From positions 1-37,473 of the forward strand of contig CAAHFI011106345.1 in NCBI GenBank assembly GCA_900893395.1: 37,473 nt of DNA, given 5' to 3'. This DNA is from Euglena gracilis. Its lineage: Eukaryota > Euglenozoa > Euglenophyceae > Euglenales > Euglenaceae. Positions 20,501 through 34,400 of this stretch are shown one piece after another. The position numbers and the translations under genes were made by a program. The notes under the pieces were generated by a model, which did not search any database, was not told the DNA's origin, and saw only the letters and a program-made list of their open reading frames with translations. How positions within the stretch are numbered: position 1 is the stretch's first letter; each line of letters opens with the position of its first letter.

Positions 20501-22349
20501 CCCCGGCTAGAGGTCGGCGATCCTTTACCTATTGTTGCGAAGGGCGGCCGGACAGGCGCAATTTTGCCGCGGCGGGCGTGCGTAAAACGCAGCAATTACC
20601 GCCCGGGAGGCGCAAAATAGCACTTTGGTAACGGACGCCCCAAAACGTCATTTTTCGGTCATTTTCGGCCGAAATCGGCCGCGCCGGCGCTCAAAAACGA
20701 GCGCTCTGCCCCGGCTAGAGGTCGGCGATCCTTTACCTATTGTTGCGAAGGGCGGCGGCGGACAGGCGCAATTTTGCCCGCGGCGGGCGTGCGTAAAACG
20801 CAGCATTACCGCCCGGGAGGCGCAAAATAGCACTTTGGTAACGGACGCCCCCAAAACGTCATTTTTCGGTCATTTTCGGCCGAAATCGGCCGCGCCGGCG
20901 CTCTAAAAACGAGCGCTCTGCCCCGGCTAGAGGTCGGCGATCCTTTACCTATTGTTGCGAAGGCGGCGGGCGGACAGGCGCAATTTTGCCCGCGGCGGGC
21001 GTGCGTAAAACGCAGCAATTACCGCCCGGGAGGCGCAAAATAGCACTTTGGTAACGGACGCCCCCAAAAACGTCATTTTTCGGTCATTTTCGGCCGAAAT
21101 GGCCGCGCCGGCGCTCTAAAAACGAGCGCTCTGCCCCGGCTAGAGGTCGGCGATCCTTTACCTATTGTTGCGAAGGGCGGCGGGCGGACAGGCGCAATTT
21201 TGCCCGGCGGGCGTGCGTAAAACGCAGCAATTACCGCCCGGGAGGCGCAAAATAGCACTTTGGAACGGACGCCCCAAAACGTCATTTTTCGGTCATTTTC
21301 GGCCGAAATCGGCCGCGCCGGCGCTCTAAAAACGAGCGCTCTGCCCCGGCTAGAGGTCGGCGATCCTTTACCTATTGTTGCGAAGGGCGGCGGGCGGACA
21401 GGCGCAATTTTGCCCGCGGCGGGCGTGCGTAAAACGCAGCAATTACCGCCCGGGAGGCGCAAAATAGCACTTTGGTAACGGACGCCCCCAAAACGTCATT
21501 TTTCGGTCATTTTCGGCCGAAATCGGCCGCGCCGGCGCTCTAAAAACGAGCGCTCTGCCCCGGCTAGAGGTCGGCGATCCTTTACCTATTGTTGCGAAGG
21601 GCGGCGGGCGGACAGGCGCAATTTTGCCCGCGGCGGGCGTGCGTAAAACGCAGCATTACCGCCCGGGAGGCGCAAAATAGCACTTTGGTAACGGACGCCC
21701 CCAAAACGTCATTTTTCGGTCATTTTCGGCCGAAATCGGCCGCGCCGGCGCTCTAAAAACGAGCGCTCTGCCCCGGCTAGAGGTCGGCGATCCTTTACCT
21801 ATTGTTGCGAAGGGCGGCGGCGGACAGGCGCAATTTTGCCCGCGGCGGGCGTGCGTAAAACGCAGCAATTACCGCCCGGGAGGCGCAAAATAGCACTTTG
21901 GTAACGGACGCCCCAAAACGTCATTTTTCGGTCATTTTCGGCCGAAATCGGCCGCGCCGGCGCTCTAAAAACGAGCGCTCTGCCCCGGCTAGAGGTCGGC
22001 GATCCTTTACTATTGTTGCGAAGGGCGGCGGCGGACAGGCGCAATTTTGCCCGCGGCGGGCGTGCGTAAAACGCAGCAATTACCGCCCGGGAGGCGCAAA
22101 ATAGCACTTTGGTAACGGACGCCCCCAAAAACGTCATTTTTCGGTCATTTTCGGCCGAAATCGGCCGCGCCGGCGCTCTAAAAACGAGCGCTCTGCCCCG
22201 GCTAGAGGTCGGCGATCCTTTACCTATTGTTGCGAAGGGCGGCGGGCGGACAGGCGCAATTTTGCCCGCGGCGGGCGTGCGTAAAACGCAGCAATTACCG
22301 CCCGGGAGGCGCAAAATAGCACTTTGGTAACGGACGCCCCAAAACGTCA

Positions 22350-22390
22350 TTTTTCGGTGATTTTCGGCCGGGCTGCGATCCTTTACCTAT
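22350..22390. repeat. shortened satellite unit (about 55-bp internal loss)
   Basis: After CATTTTTCGGTGATTTTCGG the sequence passes directly to CCGGGCTGCGATCC, so the whole palindromic CGAAATCGG to CGGCTAGAGG stretch present in neighbouring units is missing. It is the largest internal loss noticed in block B. A rare G replaces C just before the junction. Confidence 0.85.
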
Positions 22391-25300
22391 GTTGCGAAGG
22401 GCGGCGGGCGGACAGGCGCAATTTTGCCCGCGGCGGGCGTGCGTAAAACGCAGCAATTACCGCCCGGGAGGCGCAAAATAGCACTTTGGCAACGGACGCC
22501 CCAAAAACGTCATTTTTCGGTCATTTTCGGCCGAAATCGGCCGCGCCGGCGCTCTAAAAACGAGCGCTCTGCCCCGGCTAGAGGTCGGCGATCCTTTACC
22601 TATTGTTGCGAAGGGCGGCGGGCGGACAGGCGCAATTTTGCCCGCGGCGGGCGTGCGTAAAACGCAGCAATTACCGCCCGGGAGGCGCAAAATAGCACTT
22701 TGGTAACGGACGCCCCCAAAACGTCATTTTTCGGTCATTTTCGGCCGAAATCGGCCGCGCCGGCGCTCTAAAAACGAGCGCTCTGCCCCGGCTAGAGGTC
22801 GGCGATCCTTTACCTATTGTTGCGAAGGGCGGCGGCGGACAGGCGCAATTTTGCCCGCGGCGGGCGTGCGTAAAACGCAGCAATTACCGCCCGGGAGGCG
22901 CAAAATAGCACTTTGGTAACGGACCCCCCAAAACGTCATTTTTCGGTCATTTTCGGCCGAAATCGGCCGCCGCGCGCTCTAAAAACGAGCGCTCTGCCCC
23001 GGCTAGAGGTCGGCGATCCTTTACCTATTGTTGCGAAGGGCGGCGGCGGACAGGCGCAATTTTGCCCGCGGCGGGCGTGCGTAAAACGCAGCATTACCGC
23101 CCGGGAGGCGCAAAATAGCACTTTGGCAACGGACGCCCCCAAAACGTCATTTTTCGGTCATTTTCGGCCGAAATCGGCCGCGCCGGCGCTCTAAAAACGA
23201 GCGCTCTGCCCCGGCTAGAGGTCGGCGATCCTTTACCTAGTTGTTGCGAAGGGCGGCGGGCGGACAGGCGCAATTTTGCCCGCGGCGGGCGTGCGTAAAA
23301 CGCAGCAATTACCGCCCGGGAGGCGCAAAATAGCACTTTGGTAACGGACGCCCCCAAAACGTCATTTTTCGGTCATTTTCGGCCGAAATCGGCCGCGCCG
23401 GCGCTCAAAAACGAGCGCTCTGCCCCGGCTAGAGGTCGGCGATCCTTTACCTATTGTTGCGAAGGGCGGCGGGCGGACAGGCGCAATTTTGCCCGCGGCG
23501 GGCGTGCGTAAAACGCAGCAATTACCGCCCGGGAGGCGCAAAATAGCACTTTGGCAACGGACGCCCCCAAAACGTCATTTTTCGGTCATTTTCGGCCGAA
23601 ATCGGCCGCCGGCGCTCTAAAAACGAGCGCTCTGCCCCGGCTAGAGGTCGGCGATCCTTTACCTATTGTTGCGAAGGGCGGCGGCGGACAGGCGCAATTT
23701 TGCCCGCGGCGGGCGTGCGTAAAACGCAGCAATTACCGCCCGGGAGGCGCAAAATAGCACTTTGGTAACGGACGCCCCAAAACGTCATTTTTCGGTCATT
23801 TTCGGCCGAAATCGGCCCGCCGGCGCTCTAAAAACGAGCGCTCTGCCCCGGCTAGAGGTCGGCGATCCTTTACCTATTGTTGCGAAGGGCGGCGGCGGAC
23901 AGGCGCAATTTTGCCCGCGGCGGGCGTGCGTAAAACGCAGCAATTACCGCCCGGGAGGCGCAAAATAGCACTTTGGTAACGGACGCCCCAAAACGTCATT
24001 TTTCGGTCATTTTCGGCCGAAATCGGCGCGCGCCGGCGCTCTAAAAACGAGCGCTCTGCCCCGGCTAGAGGTCGGCGATCCTTTACCTATTGTTGCGAAG
24101 GGCGGCGGGCGGACAGGCGCAATTTTGCCCGCGGCGGGCGTGCGTAAAACGCAGCAGTTACCGCCCGGGAGGCGCAAAATAGCACTTTGGAACGGACGCC
24201 CCAAAAACGTCATTTTTCGGTCATTTTCGGCCGAAATCGGCCGCGCCGGCGCTCTAAAAACGAGCGCTCTGCCCCGGCTAGAGGTCGGCGATCCTTTACC
24301 TATTGTTGCGAAGGGCGGCGGGCGGACAGGCGCAATTTTGCCCGCGGCGGGCGTGCGTAAAACGCAGCAATTACCGCCCGGGAGGCGCAAAATAGCACTT
24401 TGGCAACGGACGCCCCCAAAACGTCATTTTTCGGTCATTTTCGGCCGAAATCGGCCGCGCCGGCGCTCTAAAAACGAGCGCTCTGCCCCGGCTAGAGGTC
24501 GGCGATCCTTTACCTATTGTTGCGAAGGGCGGCGGGCGGACAGGCGCAATTTTGCCCGCGGCGGCGTGCGTAAAACGCAGCAATTACCGCCCGGGAGGCG
24601 CAAAATAGCACTTTGGTAACGGACGCCCCCAAAAACGTCATTTTTCGGTCATTTTCGGCCGAAATCGGCCGCGCCGGCGCTCTAAAAACGAGCGCTCTGC
24701 CCCGGCTAGAGGTCGGCGATCCTTTACCTATTGTTGCGAAGGGCGGCGGGCGGACAGGCGCAATTTTGCCCGCGGCGGGCGTGCGTAAAACGCAGCAATT
24801 ACCGCCCGGGAGGCGCAAAATAGCACTTTGGTAACGGACGCCCCCAAAACGTCATTTTTCGGTCATTTTCGGCCGAAATCGGCCGCGCCGGCGCTCTAAA
24901 AACGAGCGCTCTGCCCCGGCTAGAGGTCGGCGATCCTTTACCTATTGTTGCGAAGGGCGGCGGGCGGACAGGCGCAATTTTGCCCGCGGCGGGCGTGCGT
25001 AAAACGCAGCATTACCGCCCGGGAGGCGCAAAATAGCACTTTGGCAACGGACGCCCCCAAAAACGTCATTTTTCGGTCATTTTCGGCCGAAATCGGCCGC
25101 GCCGGCGCTCTAAAAACGAGCGCTCCGCCCCGGCTAGAGGTCGGCGATCCTTTACCTATTGTTGCGAAGGGCCGGGCGGACAGGCGCAATTTTGCCCGCG
25201 GCGGGCGTGCGTAAAACGCAGCAATTACCGCCCGGGAGGCGCAAAATAGCACTTTGGTAACGGACGCCCCCAAAACGTCATTTTTCGGTCATTTTCGGCC

Positions 25301-25544
25301 GAAATCGGCCGCGCCGGCGCTCTAAAAACGAGCGCTCTGCCCCGGCTAGAGGTCGGCGATCCTTTACCTATTGTGCGACGCGGGCGGACAGGCGCAATTT
25401 TGCCCGCGGCGGGCGTGCGTAAAAGGCAGATTACCGCCCGGGAGGCGCAAAATAGCACTTTGGCAACGGACGCCCCCAAAAACGTCATTTTTCGGTCATT
25501 TTCGGCCGAAATGCGCGCCGCGCGCGGCGCTCTAAAAACGAGCG

Positions 25545-28500
25545 CTCCGCCCCGGTAGAGGTCGGCGATCCTTTACCTAACTGTTGCGAAGGGCGGCGGC
25601 GGACAGGCGCAATTTTGCCCGCGCGGGCGTGCGTAAAAGCAGCAATTACCGCCCGGGAGGCGCAAAATAGCACTTTGGCAACGGACGCCCCCAAAACGTC
25701 ATTTTTCGGTCATTTTCGGCCGAAATGGCCGCGCGGCGCTCTAAAAACGAGCGCTCCGCCCCGGGTAGAGGTCGGCGATCCTTTACCTAACTGTTGCGAA
25801 GGCGGCGGGCGGACAGGCGCAATTTTGCCCGCGGCGGGCGTGCGTAAAACGCAGCAATTACCGCCCGGGAGGCGCAAAATAGCACTTTGGCAACGGACGC
25901 CCCCAAAACGTCATTTTTCCATTTTCGGCCGAAATCGGCCGCGCGGCGCTCTAAAAACGAGCGCTCCGCCCCGGGTAGAGGTCGGCGATCCTTTACCTAA
26001 CTGTTGCGAAGGGCGGCGGCGGACAGGCGCAATTTTGCCCGCGGCGGGCGTGCGTAAAAGGCAAATTACCGCCCGGGAGGCGCAAAATAGCACTTTGGCA
26101 ACGGACGCCCCCAAAACGTCATTTTTCGGTCATTTTCGGCCGAAATCGGCCGCGCGGCGCTAAAAACGAGCGCTCCGCCCGGTAGAGGTCGGCGATCCTT
26201 TACCTAACTGTTGCGAAGGGCGGCGGGCGGACAGGCGCAATTTTGCCCGCGGCGGGCGTGCGTAAAACGCAGCAATTACCGCCCGGGAGGCGCAAAATAG
26301 CACTTTGGCAACGGACGCCCCCAAAAACGTCATTTTTCGGTCATTTTCGGCCGAAATCGGCCGCGCCGGCGCTCTAAAAACGAGCGCTCGCCCCGGGTAG
26401 AGGTCGGCGATCCTTTACCTAACTGTTGCGAAGGGCGGCGGGCGGACAGGCGCAATTTTGCCCGCGGCGGGCGTGCGTAAAACGCAGCAATTACCGCCCG
26501 GGAGGCGCAAAATAGCACTTTGGCAACGGACGCCCCCAAAACGTCATTTTTCGGTCATTTTCGGCCGAAATCGGCCGCGCCGGCGCTCTAAAAACGAGCG
26601 CTCGCCCCGGGTAGAGGTCGGCGATCCTTTACCTAACTGTTGCGAAGGGCGGCGGGCGGACAGGCGCAATTTTGCCCGCGGCGGCGTGCGCGTAAAACGC
26701 AGCAATTACCGCCCGGGAGGCGCAAAATAGCACTTTGGCAACGGACGCCCCCAAAACGTCATTTTTCGGTCATTTTCGGCCGAAATCGGCCGCGCCGGCG
26801 CTCTAAAAACGAGCGCTCGCCCCGGTAGAGGTCGGCGATCCTTTACCTAACTGTTGCGAAGGGCGGCGGCGGACAGGCGCAATTTTGCCCGCGGCGGGCG
26901 TGCGTAAAACGCAGCAATTACCGCCCGGGAGGCGCAAAATAGCACTTTGGCAACGGACGCCCCCAAAACGTCATTTTTCGGTCATTTTCGGCCGAAATCG
27001 GCCGCGCCGGCGCTCTAAAAACGAGCGCTCCGCCCGGGTAGAGGTCGGCGATCCTTTACCTAACTGTTGCGAAGGGCGGCGGCGGACAGGCGCAATTTTG
27101 CCCGCGGCGGGCGTGCGTAAAACGCAGCAATTACCGCCCGGGAGGCGCAAAATAGCACTTTGGCAACGGACGCCCCCAAAACGTCATTTTTCGGTCATTT
27201 TCGGCCGAAATCGGCCGCGCGGCGCTCTAAAAACGAGCGCTCCGCCCCGGGTAGAGGTCGGCGATCCTTTACCTAACTGTTGCGAAGGGCGGCGGCGGAC
27301 AGGCGCAATTTTGCCCGCGGCGGGCGTGCGTAAAACGCAGCAATTACCGCCCGGGAGGCGCAAAATAGCACTTTGGCAACGGACGCCCCCAAAACGTCAT
27401 TTTTCGGTCATTTTCGGCCGAAATCGGCCGCGCTGGCGCTCTAAAAACGAGCGCTCGCCCCGGGTAGAGGTCGGCGATCCTTTACCTAACTGTTGCGAAG
27501 GGCGGCGGCGGACAGGCGCAATTTTGCCCGCGGCGGGCGTGCGTAAAACGCAGCAATTACCGCCCGGGAGGCGCAAAATAGCACTTTGGCAACGGACGCC
27601 CCAAAACGTCATTTTTCGGTCATTTTCGGCCGAAATCGGCCGCGCGGCTCTCTAAAAACGAGCGCTCGCCCGGTAGAGGTCGGCGATCCTTTACCTAACT
27701 GTTGCGAAGGGCGGCGGGCGGACAGGCGCAATTTTGCCCGCGGCGGGCGTGCGTAAAAGCAGCAATTACCGCCCGGGAGGCGCAAAATAGCACTTTGGCA
27801 ACGGACGCCCCCAAAAACGTCATTTTTCGGTCATTTTCGGCCGAAATCGGCCGCGCCGGCGCTCTAAAAACGAGCGCTCCGCCCCGGTAGAGGTCGGCGA
27901 TCCTTTACCTAACTGTTGCGAAGGGCGGCGGGCGGACAGGCGCAATTTTGCCCGCGGCGGGCGTGCGTAAAACAGCAATTACCGCCCGGGAGGCGCAAAA
28001 TAGCACTTTGGCAACGGACGCCCCCAAAACGTCATTTTTCGGTCATTTTCGGCCGAAATCGGCGCGCGGCGCTCTAAAAACGAGCGCTCGCCCCGGGTAG
28101 AGGTCGGCGATCCTTTACCTAACTGTTGCAAGGGCGGCGGCGGACAGGCGCAATTTTGCCCGCGGCGGGCGTGCGTAAAAGCAGCAATTACCGCCCGGGA
28201 GGCGCAAAATAGCACTTTGGCAACGGACCCCCAAAAACGTCATTTTTCGGCCATTTTCGGCCGAAATCGGCCGCGCTCGCGCTCTAAAAACGAGCGCTCC
28301 GCCCCGGGTAGAGGTCGGCGATCCTTTACCTAACTGTTGCGAAGGGCGGCGGGCGGACAGGCGCAATTTTGCCGCGGCGGGCGTGCGTAAAACGCAGTTA
28401 CCGCCCGGGAGGCGCAAAATAGCACTTTGGCAACGGACCCCCAAAACGTCATTTTTCGGTCATTTTCGGCCGAAATCGGCCGCGCGCGGCGCTCTAAAAA

Positions 28501-31460
28501 CGAGCGCTCGCCCCGGTAGAGGTCGGCGATCCTTTACCTAACTGTTGCGAAGGGCGGCGGGCGGACAGGCGCAATTTTGCCCGCGGCGGGCGTGCGTAAA
28601 AGCAGCAATTACCGCCCGGGAGGCGCAAAATAGCACTTTGGCAACGGACGCGCCCCAAAACGTCATTTTTCGGTCATTTTCGGCCGAAATCGGCCGCGCG
28701 GCGCTCTAAAAACGAGCGCTCGCCCCGGTAGAGGTCGGCGATCCTTTACCTAACTGTTGCGAAGGGCGGCGGCGGACAGGCGCAATTTTGCCCGCGGCGG
28801 GCGTGCGTAAAACGCAGCAATTACCGCCCGGGAGGCGCAAAATAGCACTTTGGAACGGACGCCCCAAAACGTCATTTTTCGGCCATTTTCGGCCGAAATC
28901 GGCCGCGCCGGCGCTCTAAAAACGAGCGCTCGCCCCGGTAGAGGTCGGCGATCCTTTACCTAACTGTTGCGAAGGGCGGCGGGCGGACAGGCGCAATTTT
29001 GCCCGCGGCGGGCGTGCGTAAAAGGCAGCAATTACCGCCCGGGAGGCGCAAAATAGCACTTTGGCAACGGACGCCCCCAAAACGTCATTTTTCGGTCATT
29101 TTCGGCCGAAATCGGCCGCGCGGCGCTCTAAAAACGAGCGCTCCGCCCCGGTAGAGGTCGGCGATCCTTTACCTAACTGTTGCGAAGGGCGGCGGGCGGA
29201 CAGGCGCAATTTTGCCCGCGGCGGCGTGCGTAAAAGGCAGCAATTACCGCCCGGGAGGCGCAAAATAGCACTTTGGCAACGGACGCCCCCAAAACGTCAT
29301 TTTTCGGCCATTTTCGGCCGAAATCGGCCGCGCGGCGCTCTAAAAACGAGCGCTCTGCCCCGGTAGAGGTCGGCGATCCTTTACCTGACTGTTGCGAAGG
29401 GCGGCGGGCGGACAGGCGCAATTTTGCCCGCGGCGGCGTGCGTAAAACGCAGCAATTACCGCCCGGGAGGCGCAAAATAGCACTTTGGCAACGGACGCCC
29501 CCAAAACGTCATTTTTCGGTCATTTTCGGCCGAAATCGGCCGCGCCGGCGCTCTAAAAACGAGCGCTCCGCCCGGTAGAGGTCGGCGATCCTTTACCTAA
29601 CTGTTGCGAAGGGCGGCGGGCGGACAGGCGCAATTTTGCCCGCGGCGGGCGTGCGTAAAAGCAGCAATTACCGCCCGGGAGGCGCAAAATAGCACTTTGG
29701 CAACGGACGCCCCCAAAACGTCATTTTTCGGCCATTTTCGGCCGAAATCGGCCGCGCGGCGCTCTAAAAACGAGCGCTCGCCCCGGGTAGAGGTCGGCGA
29801 TCCTTTACCTAACTGTTGCGAAGGCGGGCGGGCGGACAGGCGCAATTTTGCCCGCGGCGGGCGTGCGTAAAACGCAGCAATTACCGCCCGGGAGGCGCAA
29901 ATAGCACTTTGGCAACGGACGCCCCAAAAACGTCATTTTTCGGTCATTTTCGGCCGAAATCGGCCGCGCCGGCGCTCTAAAAACGAGCGCTCGCCCCGGT
30001 AGAGGTCGGCGATCCTTTACTAACTGTTGCGAAGGGCGGCGGGCGGACAGGCGCAATTTTGCCGCGGCGGCGTGCGTAAAACGCAGCATTACCGCCCGGG
30101 AGGCGCAAAATAGCACTTTGGAACGGACGCCCCCAAAACGTCATTTTTCGGTCATTTTCGGCCGAAATCGGCCGCGCTGGCGCTCTAAAAACGAGCGCTC
30201 CGCCCCGGTAGAGGTCGGCGATCCTTTACCTAACTGTTGCGAAGGGCCGGCGGACAGGCGCAATTTTGCCCGCGGCGGGCGTGCGTAAAACGCAGCAATT
30301 ACGCCCGGGAGGCGCAAAATAGCACTTTGGCAACGGACGCCCCAAAACGTCATTTTTCGGTCATTTTCGCCGAAATCGGCGCGCGGCGCTCTAAAAACGA
30401 GCGCTCCGCCCCGGTAGAGGTCGGCGATCCTTTACCTAACTGTTGCGAAGGCGGCGGGCGGACAGGCGCAATTTTGCCCGGCGGGCGTGCGTAAAAGGCA
30501 GCAATTACCGCCCGGGAGGCGCAAAATAGCACTTTGGTAACGGACGCCCCCAAAACGTCATTTTTCGGTCATTTTCGGCCGAAATCGGCCGCGCGGCGCT
30601 CTAAAACGAGCGCTCTGCCCGGTAGAGGTCGGCGATCCTTTACCTAACTGTTGCGAAGGGCGGCGGCGGACAGGCGCAATTTTGCCCGCGCGGGCGTGCG
30701 TAAAAGGCAGCAATTACCGCCCGGGAGGCGCAAAATAGCACTTTGGCAACGGACGCCCCCAAAAACGTCATTTTTCGGTCATTTTCGGCCGAAATCGGCG
30801 CGCGGCGCTCTAAAAACGAGCGCTCTGCCCCGGTAGAGGTCGGCGATCCTTTACCTAATTGTTGCGAAGGGCGGCGGGCGGACAGGCGCAATTTTGCCCG
30901 CGGCGGGCGTGCGTAAACGCAGCAATTACCGCCGGGAGGCGCAAAATAGCACTTTGGCAACGGACGCCCCAAAAACGTCATTTTTCGGCCATTTTCGGCC
31001 GAAATCGCCGCGCGGCGCTCAAAAACGAGCGCTCGCCCCGGGTAGAGGTCGGCGATCCTTTACCTAACTGTTGCGAAGGCGGCGGGCGGACAGGCGCAAT
31101 TTTGCCCGCGGCGGGCGTGCGTAAAAGCAGCATTACCGCCCGGGAGGCGCAAATAGCACTTTGGCAACGGACGCCCCCAAAAACGTCATTTTTCGGCCAT
31201 TTTCGGCCGAAATTGCGCCGGCGCTCTAAAAACGAGCGCTCTGCCCCGGGTAGAGGTCGGCGATCCTTTACCTAACTGTTGCGAAGGCGGCGGGCGGACA
31301 GGCGCAATTTTGCCCGCGGCGGGCGTGCGTAAAAGGCAGCAATTACCGCCCGGGAGGCGCAAATAGCACTTTGGCAACGGACGCCCCCCAAAACGTCATT
31401 TTTCGGCCATTTCGGCCGAAATCGGCCGCGCGGCGCTCTAAAAACGAGCGCTCCGCCCGG
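25545..31460. repeat. satellite block C (CCTAACTG / GGTAGAGG units)
   Basis: About 28 units. Hallmarks are CGCTCCGCCCC or CGCTCGCCCC in place of CGCTCTGCCCC, CCGGTAGAGG or CGGGTAGAGG in place of CGGCTAGAGG, TTTACCTAACTGTTGCG and GGCAACGG. Some units have GTAAAAGGCAG or GTAAAAGCAG in place of GTAAAACGCAG. Occasional block-B-like features (about 29355-29395) suggest exchange between blocks. Confidence 0.8.
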
Positions 31461-31485
31461 TAGAGGTCGGCCCGGCTAGAGGTCG
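31455..31485. repeat. junction of block C and block D with partial unit
   Basis: The last block-C unit ends in CGGTAGAGGTCGG and is followed at once by CCCGGCTAGAGGTCGGCGA, so AGAGGTCGG occurs twice within about 20 bases. From this point the block-D or block-A hallmarks apply. It marks a discrete rearrangement breakpoint within the array. Confidence 0.85.
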
Positions 31486-34400
31486 GCGATCCTTTACCTG
31501 ATGTTGCGAAGGGCGGCGGGCGACAGGCGCAATTTTGCCCCGGGCGGGCGTGCGTAAAACGCAGCAGTTACCGCCCGGGAGGCGCAAAATAGCACTTTGG
31601 TAACGGCGCCCAAAAACGTCATTTTTCGGTCATTTTCGGCCGAAATGGCTGCGCCGGCGCTCCAAAAACGAGCGCTCTGCCCCGGCTAGAGGTCGGCGAT
31701 CCTTTACCTGATTGTTGCGAAGGGCGGCGGGCGGACAGGCGCAATTTTGCCCGCGGCGGGCGTGCGTAAAACGCAGCAGTTACCGCCCGGGAGGCGCAAA
31801 ATAGCACTTTGGCAACGGACGCCCCAAAAACGTCATTTTTCGGTCATTTTCGGCCGAAATTGGCTGCGCCGGCGCTCCAAAAACGAGCGCTCTGCCCCGG
31901 CTAGAGGTCGGCGATCCTTTACCTGATTGTTGCGAAGGGCGGCGGGCGGACAGGCGCAATTTTGCCCACGGCGGGCGTGCGTAAAACGCAGCAGTTACCG
32001 CCCGGGAGGCGCAAAATAGCACTTTGGCAACGGCCGCCCAAAAAACGTCATTTTCGGTCATTTTCGGCCGAAATTGGCTGCGCCGGCGCTCCAAAAACGA
32101 GCGCTCTGCCCCGGCTAGAGGTCGGCGATCCTTTACCTGATTGTTGCGAAGGGGCGGGCGGACAGGCGCAATTTTGCCCCGGCGGGCGTGCGTAAAACGC
32201 AGCAGTTACCGCCCGGGAGGCGCAAAATAGCACTTTGGCAACGGACGCCCCAAAAACGTCATTTTTCGGTCATTTTCGGCCGAAATTGGCTGCGCCGGCG
32301 CTCCAAAAACGAGCGCTCTGCCCCGGCTAGAGGTCGGCGATCCTTTACCTGATTGTTGCGAAGGCGGCGGGCGGACAGGCGCAATTTTGCCCGCGGCGGG
32401 CGTGCGTAAAACGCAGCAGTTACCGCCCGGGAGGCGCAAAATAGCACTTTCAACGGCCCCAAAAAACGTCATTTTTCGGTCATTTTCGGCCGAAATTGGC
32501 TGCGCCGGCGCTCCAAAAACGAGCGCTCTGCCCCGGCTAGAGGTATCTGATTGTTGCGAAGGGCGGCGGGCGGACAGGCGCAATTTTGCCCCGGCGGGCG
32601 TGCGTAAAACGCAGCAGTTACCGCCCGGGAGGCGCAAAATAGCACTTTGAACGGCCGCCCCAAAAAACGTCATTTTTCGGTCATTTTCGGCCGAAATTGG
32701 CTGCGCCGGCGCTCCAAAAACGAGCGCTCTGCCCCGGCTAGAGGTCGGCGATCCTTTACCTGATTGTTGCGAAGGGCGGCGGGCGGACAGGCGCAATTTT
32801 GCCCCGGCGGGCGTGCGTAAAACGCAGCAGTTACCGCCCGGGAGGCGCAAAATAGCACTTTGGCAACGGCCGCCCCAAAAAACGTCATTTTTCGGTCATT
32901 TTCGGCCGAAATTGGCTGCGCCGGCGCTCCAAAAACGAGCGCTCTGCCCCGGCTAGAGGTCGGCGATCCTTTACCTGATTGTTGCGAAGGGCGGCGGGCG
33001 GACAGGCGCAATTTTGCCCCGGCGGGCGTGCGTAAAACGCAGCAGTTACCGCCCGGGAGGCGCAAAATAGCACTTTGGCAACGGCCGCCCCAAAAAACGT
33101 CATTTTTCGGTCATTTTCGGCCGAAATGGCTGCGCCGGCGCTCCAAAAACGAGCGCTCTGCCCCGGCTAGAGGTCGGCGATCCTTTATCTGATTGTTGCG
33201 AAGGGCGGCGGGCGGACAGGCGCAATTTTGCCACGGCGGGCGTGCGTAAAACGCAGCAGTTACCGCCCGGGAGGCGCAAAATAGCACTTTGGCAACGGCG
33301 CCCCAAAAAACGTCATTTTTCGGTCATTTTCGGCCGAAATGGCTGCGCCGGCGCTCCAAAAACGAGCGCTCTGCCCCGGCTAGAGGTCGGCGATCCTTTA
33401 CCTGATTGTTGCGAAGGGCGGCGGGCGGACAGGCGCAATTTTGCCCCGGCGGGCGTGCGTAAAACGCAGCAGTTACCGCCCGGGAGGCGCAAAATAGCAC
33501 TTTGGCAACGGCCGCCCCAAAAACGTCATTTTTCGGTCATTTTCGGCCGAAATGGCTGCGCCGGCGCTCCAAAAACGAGCGCTCTGCCCCGGCTAGAGGT
33601 CGGCGATCCTTTACTGATTGTTGCGAAGGGCGGCGGGCGGACAGGCGCAATTTTGCCCACGCGGGCGTGCGTAAAACGCAGCAGTTACCGCCCGGGAGGC
33701 GCAAAATAGCACTTTGGCAACGGCCGCCCCAAAAAACGTCATTTTTCGGTCATTTTCGGCCGAAATGGCTGCGCCGGCGCTCCAAAAACGAGCGCTCTCC
33801 GGCTAGAGGTCGGCGATCCTTTACCTGATTGTTGCGAAGGGCGGCGGCGGACAGGCGCAATTTTGCCCCGGCGGGCGTGCGTAAAACGCAGCAGTTACCG
33901 CCCGGGAGGCGCAAAATAGCACTTTGGCAACGGCCGCCCCAAAAAACGTCATTTTTCGGTCATTTTCGGCCGAAATGGCTGCGCCGGCGCTCCAAAAACG
34001 AGCGCTCTGCCCCGGCTAGAGGTCGGCGATCCTTTACCTGATTGTTGCGAAGGGCGGCGGGCGGACAGGCGCAATTTTGCCCACGGCGGGCGTGCGTAAA
34101 ACGCAGCAGTTACCGCCCGGGAGGCGCAAAATAGCACTTTGGCAACGGCCCCCCAAAAACGTCATTTTTCGGTCATTTTCGGCCGAAATGCTGCGCCGGC
34201 GCTCCAAAAACGAGCGCTCTGCCCCGGCTAGAGGTCGGCGATCCTTTATCTGATTGTTGCGAAGGGCGGCGGGCGGACAGGCGCAATTTTGCCCCGCGGG
34301 CGTGCGTAAAACGCAGCAGTTACCGCCCGGGAGGCGCAAAATAGCACTTTGGCAACGGCGCCCCCAAAAAACGTCATTTTTCGGTCATTTTCGGCCGAAA

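Larger units (their letters stand above)
14110..25545. repeat. satellite block B (CCTATTG / CTCTAAAAACG units)
   Basis: About 54 units. Hallmarks are CTCTAAAAACGAGCGCTCTG, CCCCGGCTAGAGG and TTTACCTATTGTTGCG. GGTAACGG is commoner than GGCAACGG, and CAGCAATT alternates with the one-base-shorter CAGCATT in runs of neighbours (for example around 19090-20180). It is the largest and most uniform block. Confidence 0.8.

Noticed and set aside
26885-27655. Long open frames in the satellite (up to 256 codons), many on both strands
   Set aside because: They repeat the unit translation, occur in several frames and both orientations, and depend on unit lengths near 210 or 213 bp (multiples of three). There is no start context, domain or codon signal; they are compositional.
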